Shown here in pieces: positions 54,213-63,958 of a stretch of DNA of 64,000 bases (position 1 is its first letter; the number at the start of each line of letters is the position of its first letter). Below the pieces are notes generated by a model, which was given only the letters and a program-made list of their open reading frames with translations, searched no databases and had not been told where the DNA came from. The stretch is from Paracoccaceae bacterium. GTDB taxonomy: Bacteria; Pseudomonadota; Alphaproteobacteria; Rhodobacterales; Rhodobacteraceae. The position numbers and the translations under genes are program-made. The DNA lies in NCBI GenBank assembly GCA_014654775.1, contig JACVZW010000014.1, positions 31,403 through 95,402 of the forward strand. The letters are read 5' to 3'.

Positions 54213-56511
54213 GATAATACCCTTCCGATGGTTCCTTGCGGCTGTACTTCGCCAGAGCGGACATATCGGTCTTGTTCAATGCGATGCCGATAAGCTTTTC
54301 GTGAAGGGCAGGGTCCACAGAGAGGATTTCGGTCAGAGTGTCGGGCGATACCTTGCCCCATTCCAGCACCATGATCAGACCGTCCAACGCCGGAACGAGG
54401 GCGCGCGCGTCGGAGACCGGGCCGAGCGGGGCGAGGTCGATGATCGTCAGGTCATAGCGCAGGCGGGCTTCGTTGATCAGGTTGCGGAATTCCGGCATTC
54501 CGAGGAGGTCGTCCGCATTTGCCTCGGATGCCCCGGCCGTGAAGGGCAGGAAGTGCAGCCCGGTGTTCATCTCGCGGCGCAGGGCCGCCTCCCAGGCGGC
54601 GCGGCCGGACAGCATCTCGCGCAGGCCGAGGCCCATGGATTGCTGCAGGCCCCGGCTGAGCGAGGCGGTGCGGACATCACCGTCGATCAGCAGAACCGAC
54701 CGGCCAGCCACGGCCGCCACGGCGGCAAGGTTGCGAGAGATGGTCGATTTGCCTTCGCCGGGGCGAATGGACACGACGCCGAACACCTGACCCGACTTGC
54801 CGTCGGACGACGAATCCAGGGCAATACGGATGTTCCGCAGGACTTCGGTGAAGTGCGAGCGGGGGTTCTTAAGCGCGGCGAAGCTGTGCTTAAAGCTGAA
54901 CCGGGTTTCCATCGTTCTGCGCGAAGCCTTGCGCGTGGCGTCGGGTTCGGTCGGGCCATCCAGTTCGGCGGGGGCCAGCATCGGCAGGTAGCCGAGGAAG
55001 GGTAGTCCGCTGATCTGCAGCAGTTCCTCGCGCGTGCGGATGGCGCCTTCCACCCTTTCGCGCCAAAGCGCGAGGGCGACACCGACCATGGTTCCCAGCA
55101 CGATCATGGCAGCCAGAATCATCTTCTTGCGGGGCGCGATCGGGTCCTTCGGCACTTCGGCCATCGACAGGACGCGGACATTGGTGACCGGGAAAGTCTG
55201 GGTCTGTTCAAGGTCCTTGAGGCGGAGGAGGTATGTTTCGTTCAGTGCTTCGTAGATTTCTGCCTGCTTTTCCAACGCGCGGAGTTCAACGCGGGACGTC
55301 GCCAGTTCGAGGTTCTCGTTTGCGATGTCGTCGATGCTGCTGTTGAGCATGGCGATTTCGGTTTCGAGAGCGCGCGAGGCATTGATCGTGGTATCATGCA
55401 GGCGCTGCATCTCGCGCTGGAGGGCGCGGCCCTCCATGGCGATGCGGTCGCGCAGTTGGGTGACCTCGACATGGTCGGGGCCGTAGTTGCGTTCCGCCTC
55501 GTCGAGGCGCTGTTGCAGGGTCAGCAGCCGTTCCTGCCCGGCGGAGAATTCCGCATCCGGTACGCGTGCGCCGGCGGCGCCGGACTGGATGAACTGGTCC
55601 AGATCCTGATTGCGAAGATCGTCATAGACGCTGCTCATGGCGCGGAGGCGCGCCAGTTCAACCGTCGCATTGGCGACATCGGCCTTGAGCTGGGCGATCA
55701 TCTGGACGGTGATCGGTTCCCCTTCGATGGTTTCCAGACCGCTGCGGGCGCGGTACTCCTCTGCCCGAAGGGCGGCCTTGGTCGAATTGTCCTGAATGAC
55801 GAAGAGGCGTTCTTGCAGCCAGTCGAGCACGCGGGCGGAGGCTTCGACATTGCCGATCAGTTGGTCGGCGACAAAGGCCTCGCCATAGGCGTTCACCACG
55901 GCGGCGACGAGTTGCGGGTCAGAGGAAGCGTAGCGCAGCATGAAGACCGAGCTGCGGCCTTCGCGGCGGACTTCGATGTTTTCGCGCAGGGTCTCTGCCG
56001 CTTCCAGTCGCTGGCGCAGGTCAGCCGCTGCTGGATCGACCTCGGGGTCCGAACCGCCAGGAATGATCGCTGAGATCACCGAGCGCACGGTCTGGATCGC
56101 GCGGCCCGGAAGGGACGCGGCCGGTTCGAGGAAGGCTTCGTTCTGATGGAGGTTCAGTTCATTGACCACGGCGAGTGCAAGGGTCTGGGATTGCAAGACG
56201 CGCAGCGCGCTTTCCAGCATCACCTCGTTCTGGGCGATGTCGGCGGGGCGGTTGAAGCCGTTGGACAGCCCGGCAACGTCGTTGCCAATCAGCACCTGCG
56301 TCGCTGCGGTATAGACCCGAGGCGCGGTCAGGGCATAGAGAAGGCCCAGGAAGATGGCCACACCCACAGAGGCGCCCAAGATGAGACGCTGCCGGATCAG
56401 GGCCGGCAGGATGGCGTGGAAATTGATCCTAATCCCCTTTTGTGCCGGACCGTGGGTCCGGCTCTGACCCGGGATGATCGAAGAATCACTATCATTAAAA
56501 CGCACGAGCAA
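54187..56511 (-). CDS. exoP: Exopolysaccharide co-polymerase / BY-kinase ExoP
   Basis: Inner-membrane protein of 774 residues. It has a Wzz-type N-terminal part with membrane helix about 43-61, a long periplasmic coiled coil (about 160-430), a second helix near 463-483, and a tyrosine-kinase domain with Walker A RPGEGKST (583-590), Walker A' LLIDGD (607-612) and Walker B LTIIDLAPL (688-696). The C-terminus carries a short tyrosine cluster (Y765, Y766, Y769) for autophosphorylation. The start is a TTG at 56511 with GGAGG 9 bases upstream. It controls chain length and export with ExoF. Confidence 0.87.
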   Translation of the reverse strand: MLVRFNDSDSSIIPGQSRTHGPAQKGIRINFHAILPALIRQRLILGASVGVAIFLGLLYALTAPRVYTAATQVLIGNDVAGLSNGFNRPADIAQNEVMLESALRVLQSQTLALAVVNELNLHQNEAFLEPAASLPGRAIQTVRSVISAIIPGGSDPEVDPAAADLRQRLEAAETLRENIEVRREGRSSVFMLRYASSDPQLVAAVVNAYGEAFVADQLIGNVEASARVLDWLQERLFVIQDNSTKAALRAEEYRARSGLETIEGEPITVQMIAQLKADVANATVELARLRAMSSVYDDLRNQDLDQFIQSGAAGARVPDAEFSAGQERLLTLQQRLDEAERNYGPDHVEVTQLRDRIAMEGRALQREMQRLHDTTINASRALETEIAMLNSSIDDIANENLELATSRVELRALEKQAEIYEALNETYLLRLKDLEQTQTFPVTNVRVLSMAEVPKDPIAPRKKMILAAMIVLGTMVGVALALWRERVEGAIRTREELLQISGLPFLGYLPMLAPAELDGPTEPDATRKASRRTMETRFSFKHSFAALKNPRSHFTEVLRNIRIALDSSSDGKSGQVFGVVSIRPGEGKSTISRNLAAVAAVAGRSVLLIDGDVRTASLSRGLQQSMGLGLREMLSGRAAWEAALRREMNTGLHFLPFTAGASEANADDLLGMPEFRNLINEARLRYDLTIIDLAPLGPVSDARALVPALDGLIMVLEWGKVSPDTLTEILSVDPALHEKLIGIALNKTDMSALAKYSRKEPSEGYYHGYGQSDT

Positions 56512-56516
56512 TCGCT

Positions 56517-57602
56517 TTATCCTCCATGACCCGTCATCGCGCCCTGCCTTGATCCGGGACCAGATCTCTTGCCGCCTGTCCGGCTGCCCCCCAAAAGCCC
56601 TGTCCAGAAACCGAGCGACCAGGACATCTGCATCACCGCCCCAGGAATGCCGCAAAGGGCGATGCTAGCAGAGCGTGCGCGCAGGGCTGTCGCGACACCG
56701 GCCAGCAAACAGGCCGCCAGCCATAGGCCGAACGGCAGCGCAAGCGGGGGGAATAGGGGCGACAGCGCCGCAAGCACCAGCAGGGGGGCGAGGCTGATCA
56801 GGATTGCATGGCGTTTGTGCAGGCTGCCCGGATGTTTGCGGGCAGTGGCCATGCGGCCGTGACCAAAGCGGAAATACTGTTTCGCCAATCCGCGCAGGGT
56901 GTCGCGCGGGAAATAGTCCATGCGCGTCGCGGCGGTGAGCCAGATGCGGAAACCCTGCTGACCAAGGCGCTGGTCGAGTTCCGCGTCTTCGTTATGGCTA
57001 AAGCTTTCGTCATAGCCGCCGACCGCGCGAAAGGCTGCGACGCGCATCAAGGCGTGGTGGCCGTGATCCACGAAGCGCCCTTCGCCAGCGCCCCGATGGG
57101 CAGAGCCGCCATTTCCGAAAAGCGAGTTCTGAGCGGCAGCGATGAGGGTTTGGAGGGGACCTGTCCCGGTTGCATGCATCCGGACGACGACGCTGTCCGC
57201 GCCGGTGCGCTGTGCCTCGGCGAGGAGGACGTCGCAATAGTCTTCGGGGTAGCCAGCATGGGCATCGACCCGGATGATCCATTCAAGCGTGTCGCCGAAG
57301 CGTTCGACAGCGAGGTTGATGGCTGCCGATTGCAGGCGCTTGGGGTTGTGCAGGAGGATCACGCTGGGGCGCCGTGCGGCTTCGGCCTGCACCAGATCGA
57401 CCATACCGTCGGTCGAGCCGCCGTCGATGACCACGATCTGCGCGCCGAGCTTTTCCGCACTGCCGGCTAGGGCGTTGATCACGCCGAGGATGTGCCGCGC
57501 TTCATTCAGGGTGGGGATAAGGATGGCCACGCCACCCATGGCCGGTGCGGTCGCGGCTTTTGCGCTGCTCTGCGCGGTGAATTCCGATGGGACGAGGTTC
57601 AT
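56517..57602 (-). CDS. exoA: Succinoglycan-type glucosyltransferase ExoA
   Basis: GT2 transferase of 361 residues. Motifs: ILIPTLNEARH, VVIDGGSTDGMVDLV, VDAHAGYP and GRFVDHGHHALMR, matching ExoA, which adds the second sugar (glucose, beta-1,3) in succinoglycan assembly. The C-terminal third has several hydrophobic segments (membrane anchor). Its stop overlaps the ribosome site of exoP, coupling the two. Start at 57602 overlaps the exoL stop by ATGA. Confidence 0.82.
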   Translation of the reverse strand: MNLVPSEFTAQSSAKAATAPAMGGVAILIPTLNEARHILGVINALAGSAEKLGAQIVVIDGGSTDGMVDLVQAEAARRPSVILLHNPKRLQSAAINLAVERFGDTLEWIIRVDAHAGYPEDYCDVLLAEAQRTGADSVVVRMHATGTGPLQTLIAAAQNSLFGNGGSAHRGAGEGRFVDHGHHALMRVAAFRAVGGYDESFSHNEDAELDQRLGQQGFRIWLTAATRMDYFPRDTLRGLAKQYFRFGHGRMATARKHPGSLHKRHAILISLAPLLVLAALSPLFPPLALPFGLWLAACLLAGVATALRARSASIALCGIPGAVMQMSWSLGFWTGLLGGSRTGGKRSGPGSRQGAMTGHGG

Positions 57603-58783
57603 CCGGCATTCTCCACAGATTTGGGTGTGGCCAGAGGGGCGAGTTGATGCGGTGCGGGTCCGGCGTCCGCAAGCTGGGCGACGAGGCGGGTGCATTCGTC
57701 GCGCGTGCTGCGCCAGTCGGCGGGATTTGTTGCAGAGATGGCGGCGCGGGCGGTGTCCAGCGCGGCGTCATCCAGACGGGCGAAAAGTGCGGCGAGCGTG
57801 TCGGGTTGCAGGTCGGGCGTGGCCAGACCCAGCCCGTGCCGTTTCAGATAGGCCGCGGTTTCCGTGCCCTGCAGGGCAAGCGGGATGGCCCCGTGCGCGC
57901 AGCTTTCATAAAGTCGATTGGGGAGAAGCCAGTCAGAATTGGCACCTGCTTCGTAGCGGTCCACAAGCCAAGCGATATCGACCTCGCCATAGATGCGGGG
58001 AAGGTCTTCAGGGTAGCGGTAGGCGCCCTGAAACATGATGTAGGGGTTAGCCTCCACGATCTGTTGGAAGTCGGGTAGGGCGTCCAGCGCGGGGCGGCCA
58101 CGCAGGACAACGCGCACCCGTCCCTGCGCTTGTCGGCAAACCGTGTCGAGCAGCCGGAGCGAGGCGGCACAGCGCAGGATGCCGAACCAGCCGATGACGA
58201 TGGCATCGCCGGGTTGGCGCAGGCGGCGCATGGCCTGCGGTGCCATGTCTGCCGCCTTTGGATCCCAGATCTTGTTCTCCACCAGAACGGTGGGGGCGGT
58301 GGTCTGGCCGTAGCGACGGAAGTGTTCCTGATCGAAGCGGGGGGAGGAGATCAGCACCTTGTCCACATCGCGGCAGAGGTGGCGTTCCATCCGCCGCAGC
58401 GCCGACGGAAGAAGGCCGGGCCCGATCAGCAGACGGTGGATGTCGAGAACCTCGTAGACCAGACGCGGGGGGCTGGCGCGGAACCGTTCCCGGATCCGGC
58501 GCGCCAGCGGCAGCATTTCGAGGTTGCGCGCGAGGATGACATCGGGCGCAGGACCGCGGGCCAATTCGTCGGCCTTCATCCGGGACCGCAGGGCGCTGAG
58601 GGCGCGATGCAGAAAGCGCCCGTTATGGGTCTGGCCCAGCACGGTGGCCGGTTCGCGGAGCGGCGCGGTGGAACGCTGGAAACCGGCGAGATCGACGCTG
58701 GCCCCTCCGGCCCGCAGCATCCCGGTGCGGCGCCAGATCGCCGGGTCGTCGAGGTCATGGCCGAGATAGAGGATACGGGTCAT
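57599..58783 (-). CDS. exoL: Succinoglycan-type glycosyltransferase ExoL
   Basis: Glycosyltransferase of 394 residues with a GT-B layout (MTRILYLGHDLDDPAIWRR at the start; VIGWFGILRCAASLRLLD and the C-terminal LYESCAHGAIPLAL). The arrangement and length fit ExoL, which adds the third sugar. The start at 58783 was chosen over the ATG at 58789 because the GGGGGG ribosome site lies at the right distance. Overlaps both neighbours by 4 bases. Confidence 0.75.
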   Translation of the reverse strand: MTRILYLGHDLDDPAIWRRTGMLRAGGASVDLAGFQRSTAPLREPATVLGQTHNGRFLHRALSALRSRMKADELARGPAPDVILARNLEMLPLARRIRERFRASPPRLVYEVLDIHRLLIGPGLLPSALRRMERHLCRDVDKVLISSPRFDQEHFRRYGQTTAPTVLVENKIWDPKAADMAPQAMRRLRQPGDAIVIGWFGILRCAASLRLLDTVCRQAQGRVRVVLRGRPALDALPDFQQIVEANPYIMFQGAYRYPEDLPRIYGEVDIAWLVDRYEAGANSDWLLPNRLYESCAHGAIPLALQGTETAAYLKRHGLGLATPDLQPDTLAALFARLDDAALDTARAAISATNPADWRSTRDECTRLVAQLADAGPAPHQLAPLATPKSVENAG

Positions 58784-60108
58784 GGCCATCCCCCCGCTTT
58801 GCGGGTCGAGATCACAATGGTCGAGCCATCCGCCTCGGGGGCGAGAATGCGGGTGGACGGTTGCGGAACACGCAGTTCCGCAGAAGCATAGTCCGGGACC
58901 AGACCCAGCGCGAAAGCGCCAGCCCGGTCGGCCGCGAGAAGGTTGAGATCGTTTTCGCAGGCCAGTTGCGAGAGCTTTGCCCAGATCGGCGCGGCCGAGG
59001 GCGACCAGGGCGCCTCGGTGTAATCGGGCACTTCAAAAGTGGTGAAGCCCGGCGTTTCGGCTTCTGCAGCGCGGCCCTTGGCACAGAGAACGAGGTTCAG
59101 ATGACCCCGGACGAGGCTCTGGTTGAGCTGTTTCCGGCGGAGGCGTTCAGACAGGCTGTGCCAAAGAGAGAAGACATGCTGCGGATGACGGATCAGCCGT
59201 CCCATGGCGAGCAACCATCTCTTCTGTTTCAGGGCGTCGAGCAGGCGGGTGTAGTGGAGTTCCCGCAGGTGGCTGCGGGTCCGCGCCGCAATGGCCTGCG
59301 CCAGCGTTTCGCTGCCGGGGGGCAGGGTCCGAAGGAAATCCGTCTGCACCTTTACCATGCGTTCGAGGCTTGCCGTGCTGGCTCGGTGGGAGGTCGATTT
59401 TGGGTGCCGACGGTAGAGATACAAGCCGTCGGGGATGACCATGAACTTGTGCCCCGCAATCAGCAGACGGAGGTACAGATCGTAGTCCTCGTCGACGCGC
59501 AGCTCTTCGTTGTAGCGGATGGAGCGGAGGGCAGAGCTGCGGATCATCGGCTTAAGATAGCCAAAGGACAGATCCGACTGGCCGAGCAGGCGGCAGGTGA
59601 TCAGCGCGAGCGCGTCGATTTCCTGCGGCGCCTGAAGGTCGAGGCTTTGCAGCAGGGTCTGGTGGCGTTCGAGCGGGTCTTCCCCGAAATAGATCAGGTC
59701 GTCGGCAATCAGATCCGCCTTGAGAGCGACAGCGTTTTTGAGCAGCCGTTCCAGCCGCTCCGGATGGAGGATGTCGTCTGAGTCGCAGATCGAGATCCAG
59801 TCGCCCGCGGCCTGCGCGATCGCCCGGTTGCGGGCGGCCCCCGGGCCGGTCCCTACCGGCGACTCGATCAGGCGGATTCGGGAATCTTCGGCGGCCAGGC
59901 GGCGGATGATGGCGCGGCTGCCATCGGTGGAACCGTCATCGCTGACGATCAGTTCGATGTGGCGATGGGTCTGGCCCAGGACCGAACGCATCGACCGCTC
60001 AAGGTAAAGCTCGCCGTTCCGGTTGGCCATGACGACCGAGACAAGGTCGGTGGACGGCGATACCGTGACGGGGACGCCCGGGATCGGGAGGGGAGGCCTG
60101 TCATTCAT
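58780..60108 (-). CDS. GT2 glycosyltransferase of the exo operon (fifth transferase)
   Basis: GT2-family transferase of 442 residues. The N-terminal GT-A domain shows VSVVMANRNGELYLERSM, the DDGSTDGSRAII nucleotide motif and the ICDSDDILHPERLERLL metal site. It is longer than ExoM/ExoO/ExoW (about 310-345), with an extra C-terminal region of about 100 residues without a recognised domain. It takes the position between exoL and exoT; it may add a side-chain sugar in place of ExoO, but this is inferred. Confidence 0.78.
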   Translation of the reverse strand: MNDRPPLPIPGVPVTVSPSTDLVSVVMANRNGELYLERSMRSVLGQTHRHIELIVSDDGSTDGSRAIIRRLAAEDSRIRLIESPVGTGPGAARNRAIAQAAGDWISICDSDDILHPERLERLLKNAVALKADLIADDLIYFGEDPLERHQTLLQSLDLQAPQEIDALALITCRLLGQSDLSFGYLKPMIRSSALRSIRYNEELRVDEDYDLYLRLLIAGHKFMVIPDGLYLYRRHPKSTSHRASTASLERMVKVQTDFLRTLPPGSETLAQAIAARTRSHLRELHYTRLLDALKQKRWLLAMGRLIRHPQHVFSLWHSLSERLRRKQLNQSLVRGHLNLVLCAKGRAAEAETPGFTTFEVPDYTEAPWSPSAAPIWAKLSQLACENDLNLLAADRAGAFALGLVPDYASAELRVPQPSTRILAPEADGSTIVISTRKAGGWP

Positions 60109-61612
60109 GCTCGGCCTCCTTGGCGAAGGTTTTGCGCAACTCGGTGATTTCTCTGCCCGAAAGACCGAGAGTGACGATGATGTAGACCACGGCGCCGAAG
60201 CCGATTTGCAGAAAGAGAACGGTCCAAGCGGTGGCGGCGGGCAGCATCCACGGCACGGCGTTGATGGCGGCCAGCATGACGAGCGCCGAAAGGAGCGGCA
60301 CGGACAGGGCTTCAGCGTAGCTGGTGAGCCGGATGCCGGTCAGTTTGCGCGCAACGAGGAAGCTGGCGGGAAGGACTAAGGCATGAGCGACGATGAGCAT
60401 CGTCATGATCGCCTGCAGCCCGGCCTGAACGGCAAGCAGGATCGCCCCGACGGCCAGCAGGTTGCGGACCGTGTCGAGCGTGAAGTTCAGATCAGACCGG
60501 CCCAGCCCGTTGGCCAGCGCGGCGGCGGGCAGCATGAGCCCGCTGAAAATCCCGAGGATGGCGAAGGCCTTGACGGCCGGAAGCGCCGGTTCCCAATGGC
60601 TGCCCAGCAGCATCGGCACCGCGCTGTCGGCCACCGCATACAGACCCCCGAACACGGGGAAGGTGATGATGGCCGCCCCGCGGAGCACGTTCCGGAAGGC
60701 GCGCACATGGGAGCCGGTTTCCTTCTGCGTGGACGCGAAGAAGACGGTGGTGACCGGCCAGAGGGCGCCCGAAATCAGACTGCTCAGCAGGTCATAGAGT
60801 TTGCGGCCGAGGTAATAGAGCCCGAGCGTGGCGGGACCGGCAACCAGACCGAGGACGAGCCGGTCAGCGTTGAGCAGGTATAGGGCATTGGCACCCGAGG
60901 CGTAGAGACCGAAGCGGAGCAGGTCGCGGAGCGCCGAGAGTCGGACCTGGAAGCCCGGGCGCCACCGCGCCGACCGGGCTAGAATCACAAGGGAGACGAC
61001 GGAGGTGATCACCGGCGCGGCCGCCAGCGCCCAAAGCCCGTAGCCCTGCAAAGCCATGGCGACGCAGACCACGCCGCCAACGCTGTTGCCGATGGCAGTG
61101 CGGGCGGCCACGTATTTGAACTGCATGGCGCGGATGACCAAGGCCTGCGGCACCACGGCAGCGAGATCAATCAGGATCTTCACGGCCAGAAAGGGAAGCA
61201 GCAGCGCGAGGATGGGTTCGCCGATCCAGTTTGCCATGGCACCCGCAAACACGACTGTCGGCACGAAGACCACAAAGCCGGTGCCCATGCAGATCCAAAA
61301 CACCGTGTCGAGATGTGCGTCATTGATCTCGGCCCGCTGGATGATGGCCTCGCCGAAGCCGCCCGGGGTGAGGCAGCCGATCAGGGCGATGATCGAGATG
61401 GCCAGCGCGACGATGCCGAATTCTTCCGGACCCATCAGCCGGGAGGTGACGACGAATACAAGGATTGAGATCAGGACCGCCGACCCAGTGTTGAGGGCCG
61501 ACCAGCCGAGTCCCAGCATAGCGCGTTTGCCACGTGCCATTGTCACATGCGGCCGCAATGCGGGCGCTGCGGCAGGGCTGCCGGAGGCAGTATCGCCAGC
61601 GATCTGCTTCAT
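60101..61612 (-). CDS. exoT: Oligosaccharide flippase ExoT (Wzx-type)
   Basis: Membrane protein of 503 residues with about twelve to fourteen membrane segments, beginning TSRLMGPEEFGIVALAISI in its first third, typical of Wzx/MATE-like polysaccharide flippases. It should flip the lipid-linked repeat unit across the inner membrane. ATGA overlap with exoF upstream and an 8-base overlap with the GT2 gene downstream mark it as part of the operon. The gene name is by position and family. Confidence 0.78.
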   Translation of the reverse strand: MKQIAGDTASGSPAAAPALRPHVTMARGKRAMLGLGWSALNTGSAVLISILVFVVTSRLMGPEEFGIVALAISIIALIGCLTPGGFGEAIIQRAEINDAHLDTVFWICMGTGFVVFVPTVVFAGAMANWIGEPILALLLPFLAVKILIDLAAVVPQALVIRAMQFKYVAARTAIGNSVGGVVCVAMALQGYGLWALAAAPVITSVVSLVILARSARWRPGFQVRLSALRDLLRFGLYASGANALYLLNADRLVLGLVAGPATLGLYYLGRKLYDLLSSLISGALWPVTTVFFASTQKETGSHVRAFRNVLRGAAIITFPVFGGLYAVADSAVPMLLGSHWEPALPAVKAFAILGIFSGLMLPAAALANGLGRSDLNFTLDTVRNLLAVGAILLAVQAGLQAIMTMLIVAHALVLPASFLVARKLTGIRLTSYAEALSVPLLSALVMLAAINAVPWMLPAATAWTVLFLQIGFGAVVYIIVTLGLSGREITELRKTFAKEAEHE

Positions 61613-62871
61613 TGGCTCGCGGTGCCGCTCTGGGTGCCGAACCACCGAGTCGCCGATCTGGGCAGGGTGACCGTCACGACATCGCCCGGCAGAAGCGGCG
61701 TTTCCAGCCCGGACAAGCGGACCGCATCTTCGCCCTGGCCGCGAAGGATTGTCACGGTGGGTTCGGGAATCGTCGCGTCGTCTTCGTCGGCGCCAGTGCC
61801 GAGGACGAGACCGGTTTCAAGGGCCGAGAGGCTCTGCTGCGTGTCTAGGGTCGTCAGGACGCGTTCCAGCTCTTCCTCGATCTGCTGCAGTTCGCGGGTG
61901 TCCTCGATCAATTCGCGGTCGCGGAGGGCAAGTTGTTCGGCCTCGGCCTGCGTCACGGCCTGACGGGCGCGCAGCATGGCGGTGGAGACTTCGAGGAGCT
62001 GCGCTTCGGCGAGCGCTAGAGCCTGTTCGCTCTCGGTGACGCGCGCATCGACAGCAAGCCCGCGCTCGGCGAGCGCCTGGGTGTTGTCCTTCTCGCGGCG
62101 GGAGCTTTCGACCAGCCGCTCCAGCGCCTCAGAGCGGTCGATAAGGGCCTCAATCTCGTTCCCCAGCAGGACGATCTGGTTGTCCAGCGCCGCCAGTTCG
62201 CGGGTGCGACGTTCCTTGCGCAGACGCAGGACCTCATTCTCACTTTGGATCAACTCTTCGGACCATGCGCCGCCGTCGGGGCGTGCTGGAACCACAAGTT
62301 CGTCCAGCCCGTTGATGGCCGCCTGTAGCATGGCACGCCGGATGGCAAGGCGTTCCGCTTCCTGCCTAAGAACCTGCATGTCGCCTTCGCGTGACAGGAT
62401 TTCACGCGGGTCAATGGTTCCGACCCCTTGCATCATCGCGCCGCCGCCCGCTTGGGCCACAAGCTGTGCCGCAGTCACGCCGGGACGGAACGGGTATTCG
62501 CCCGGAGTGCGCACGGAGCCCGAGACGAAGACCGGTCGGTAGGATGTGACCTGCACCATGGCATCGAGCGAGGAGGAGACGGCCAGACGTTCCTTCAGCC
62601 CTTCAGCGATGACTGCCGACAGATCGGCTGTGGAGAGGGAGGAGGCGGTGATCTGGCCGAGAAAGGGCACGGTCACCATGCCCTGCGCATCGACCAGAAG
62701 CTCGGTCTGCATGGCCTCCCATTCGACCGCACGGTTCTCGATCGGCTCCCACTCGATCACGCGCAGGCTGAGTACGTCGCCGGGTGCAATGGTGTAGCTT
62801 TCCGCCGATGCCGCGCCCGGCAGTCCACCCAGACCGAAAAATGCACCAATAATCCATTTGCGCAGCGGCAT
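61609..62871 (-). CDS. exoF: Polysaccharide export protein ExoF
   Basis: Export protein of 420 residues with a signal peptide (to about 22, AASAE), a Poly_export domain (YTIAPGDVLSLRV; PVFVSGSVRTPGEYPF), and a long coiled coil (about 210-350) before a C-terminal SLBB-like end. This is the ExoF layout. It acts in the periplasm with ExoP, and in rhizobia helps ExoY transfer the first galactose. Ribosome site AGGAA precedes the start by 8 bases. Confidence 0.85.
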   Translation of the reverse strand: MPLRKWIIGAFFGLGGLPGAASAESYTIAPGDVLSLRVIEWEPIENRAVEWEAMQTELLVDAQGMVTVPFLGQITASSLSTADLSAVIAEGLKERLAVSSSLDAMVQVTSYRPVFVSGSVRTPGEYPFRPGVTAAQLVAQAGGGAMMQGVGTIDPREILSREGDMQVLRQEAERLAIRRAMLQAAINGLDELVVPARPDGGAWSEELIQSENEVLRLRKERRTRELAALDNQIVLLGNEIEALIDRSEALERLVESSRREKDNTQALAERGLAVDARVTESEQALALAEAQLLEVSTAMLRARQAVTQAEAEQLALRDRELIEDTRELQQIEEELERVLTTLDTQQSLSALETGLVLGTGADEDDATIPEPTVTILRGQGEDAVRLSGLETPLLPGDVVTVTLPRSATRWFGTQSGTASQ

Positions 62872-62917
62872 CCGCTAGGTTCCTTTTTCGTAACTTAAAT
62901 CTTCGAAATGGCGAAGG

Positions 62918-63616
62918 TTAATATGAGCCCCGGCCGGAAATGGCGACAGGAACCGTCTTTAGGATGAGCACGAAATCGAGAAGAAGGCTCCAGCGCATCA
63001 CATAATAGCGATCAAAGGTAACGCGGCGATCAAACGACGTATCACTGCGGCCGCTGACTTGCCAAAGACCGGTCAAACCCGGACGGCAGCGCAAATAATG
63101 CGTGAAGGAATTTCCATAAAGCGCGCATTCCGATTGATCGACAGGGCGCGGGCCAACAAAACTCATATCGCCCATGAGAATGTTAAAAAGCTGCGGCAAT
63201 TCATCCACGCTGTATTTGCGCAAAGTACGGCCCAGGGGCGTAATACGCGGATCGCATTTCAGTTTACGATAAAGCTTCCATTCCTGAGCGGCGAGCGGAT
63301 TGCTTTCCAGATATTCGCGAAGACGGGCTGGAGCATCCGGCACCATGCTTCTGAATTTCCAGATCCGGAAGGGCCGACCATGTGCGCCAATTCGCGTCTG
63401 ACCGAAGAATGCAGGTCCACCATCGGCGAGTTTAACTGCAATCGCCAATCCAATCAAAAGTGGCGAGAGAAGCACGATCGCAATGAGGGCAAGGACGATG
63501 TCGAACGCTCTCTTTATGGACCCCCCGCAGACATCCTCCCGGTAGCCGATCGATTGTTGCGAAGTTGAGATCCTCATCACGTTCCTACGAGCCGCTGGAG
63601 CATAATGTTGTTTCAT
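62918..63616 (-). CDS. exoY: Undecaprenyl-phosphate sugar-1-phosphate transferase ExoY
   Basis: Priming transferase of 232 residues. One membrane helix (IVLALIAIVLLSPLLIGLAI) is followed by the catalytic core: KFRSMV, KYSVDELPQLFNILMGDMSF and VGPRPVD. It transfers the first sugar (galactose-1-P in rhizobia) to undecaprenyl phosphate and starts the repeat unit. The start at 63616 has AAAGG 7 bases upstream; an in-frame ATG at 63577 is less likely. First gene of the main exo operon. Confidence 0.87.
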   Translation of the reverse strand: MKQHYAPAARRNVMRISTSQQSIGYREDVCGGSIKRAFDIVLALIAIVLLSPLLIGLAIAVKLADGGPAFFGQTRIGAHGRPFRIWKFRSMVPDAPARLREYLESNPLAAQEWKLYRKLKCDPRITPLGRTLRKYSVDELPQLFNILMGDMSFVGPRPVDQSECALYGNSFTHYLRCRPGLTGLWQVSGRSDTSFDRRVTFDRYYVMRWSLLLDFVLILKTVPVAISGRGSY

Positions 63617-63958
63617 TTCAAGACCTTTAGCTCCCTGTTACACAAATGGTTGGATCGGCTTCCGGGCTGTCTGCGAGGAGGAGAAGGACGACCCGGAAGT
63701 CGTGGCCAGAATATGGCCGAAATGTGGTGAGGCGCCAACACGTCTTGTTAACCAACATTAAATCTTGGCGGCAAAATACAACCTAGACGGGTAAAAGATG
63801 CGACACAGATTCGCTATAGATTGCGAAGTGTTGATTAAGTGTAAAGTCCCCGACTTTGGCCTCCCGATAAGATGACTTTGCTAAGCACCGATTCGGTTTA
63901 CGAACTGCGGCATTTCTAGGACGCGCCATCACCGATCCGTAACCGCTTGCAAGTGGTC
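63617..63958. other. AT-rich exo operon leader / promoter region
   Basis: This 342-base region is more AT-rich than the rest of the window and carries no supported gene. It holds TTAA-N6-TTAA at 63748-63761 (half-site TTAACCA, near the CtrA box TTAA-N7-TTAA) and a TTCGC/GCGAA inverted repeat at 63810-63827. The exoY promoter must lie here, but I cannot assign -35/-10 boxes with confidence. Confidence 0.45.
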
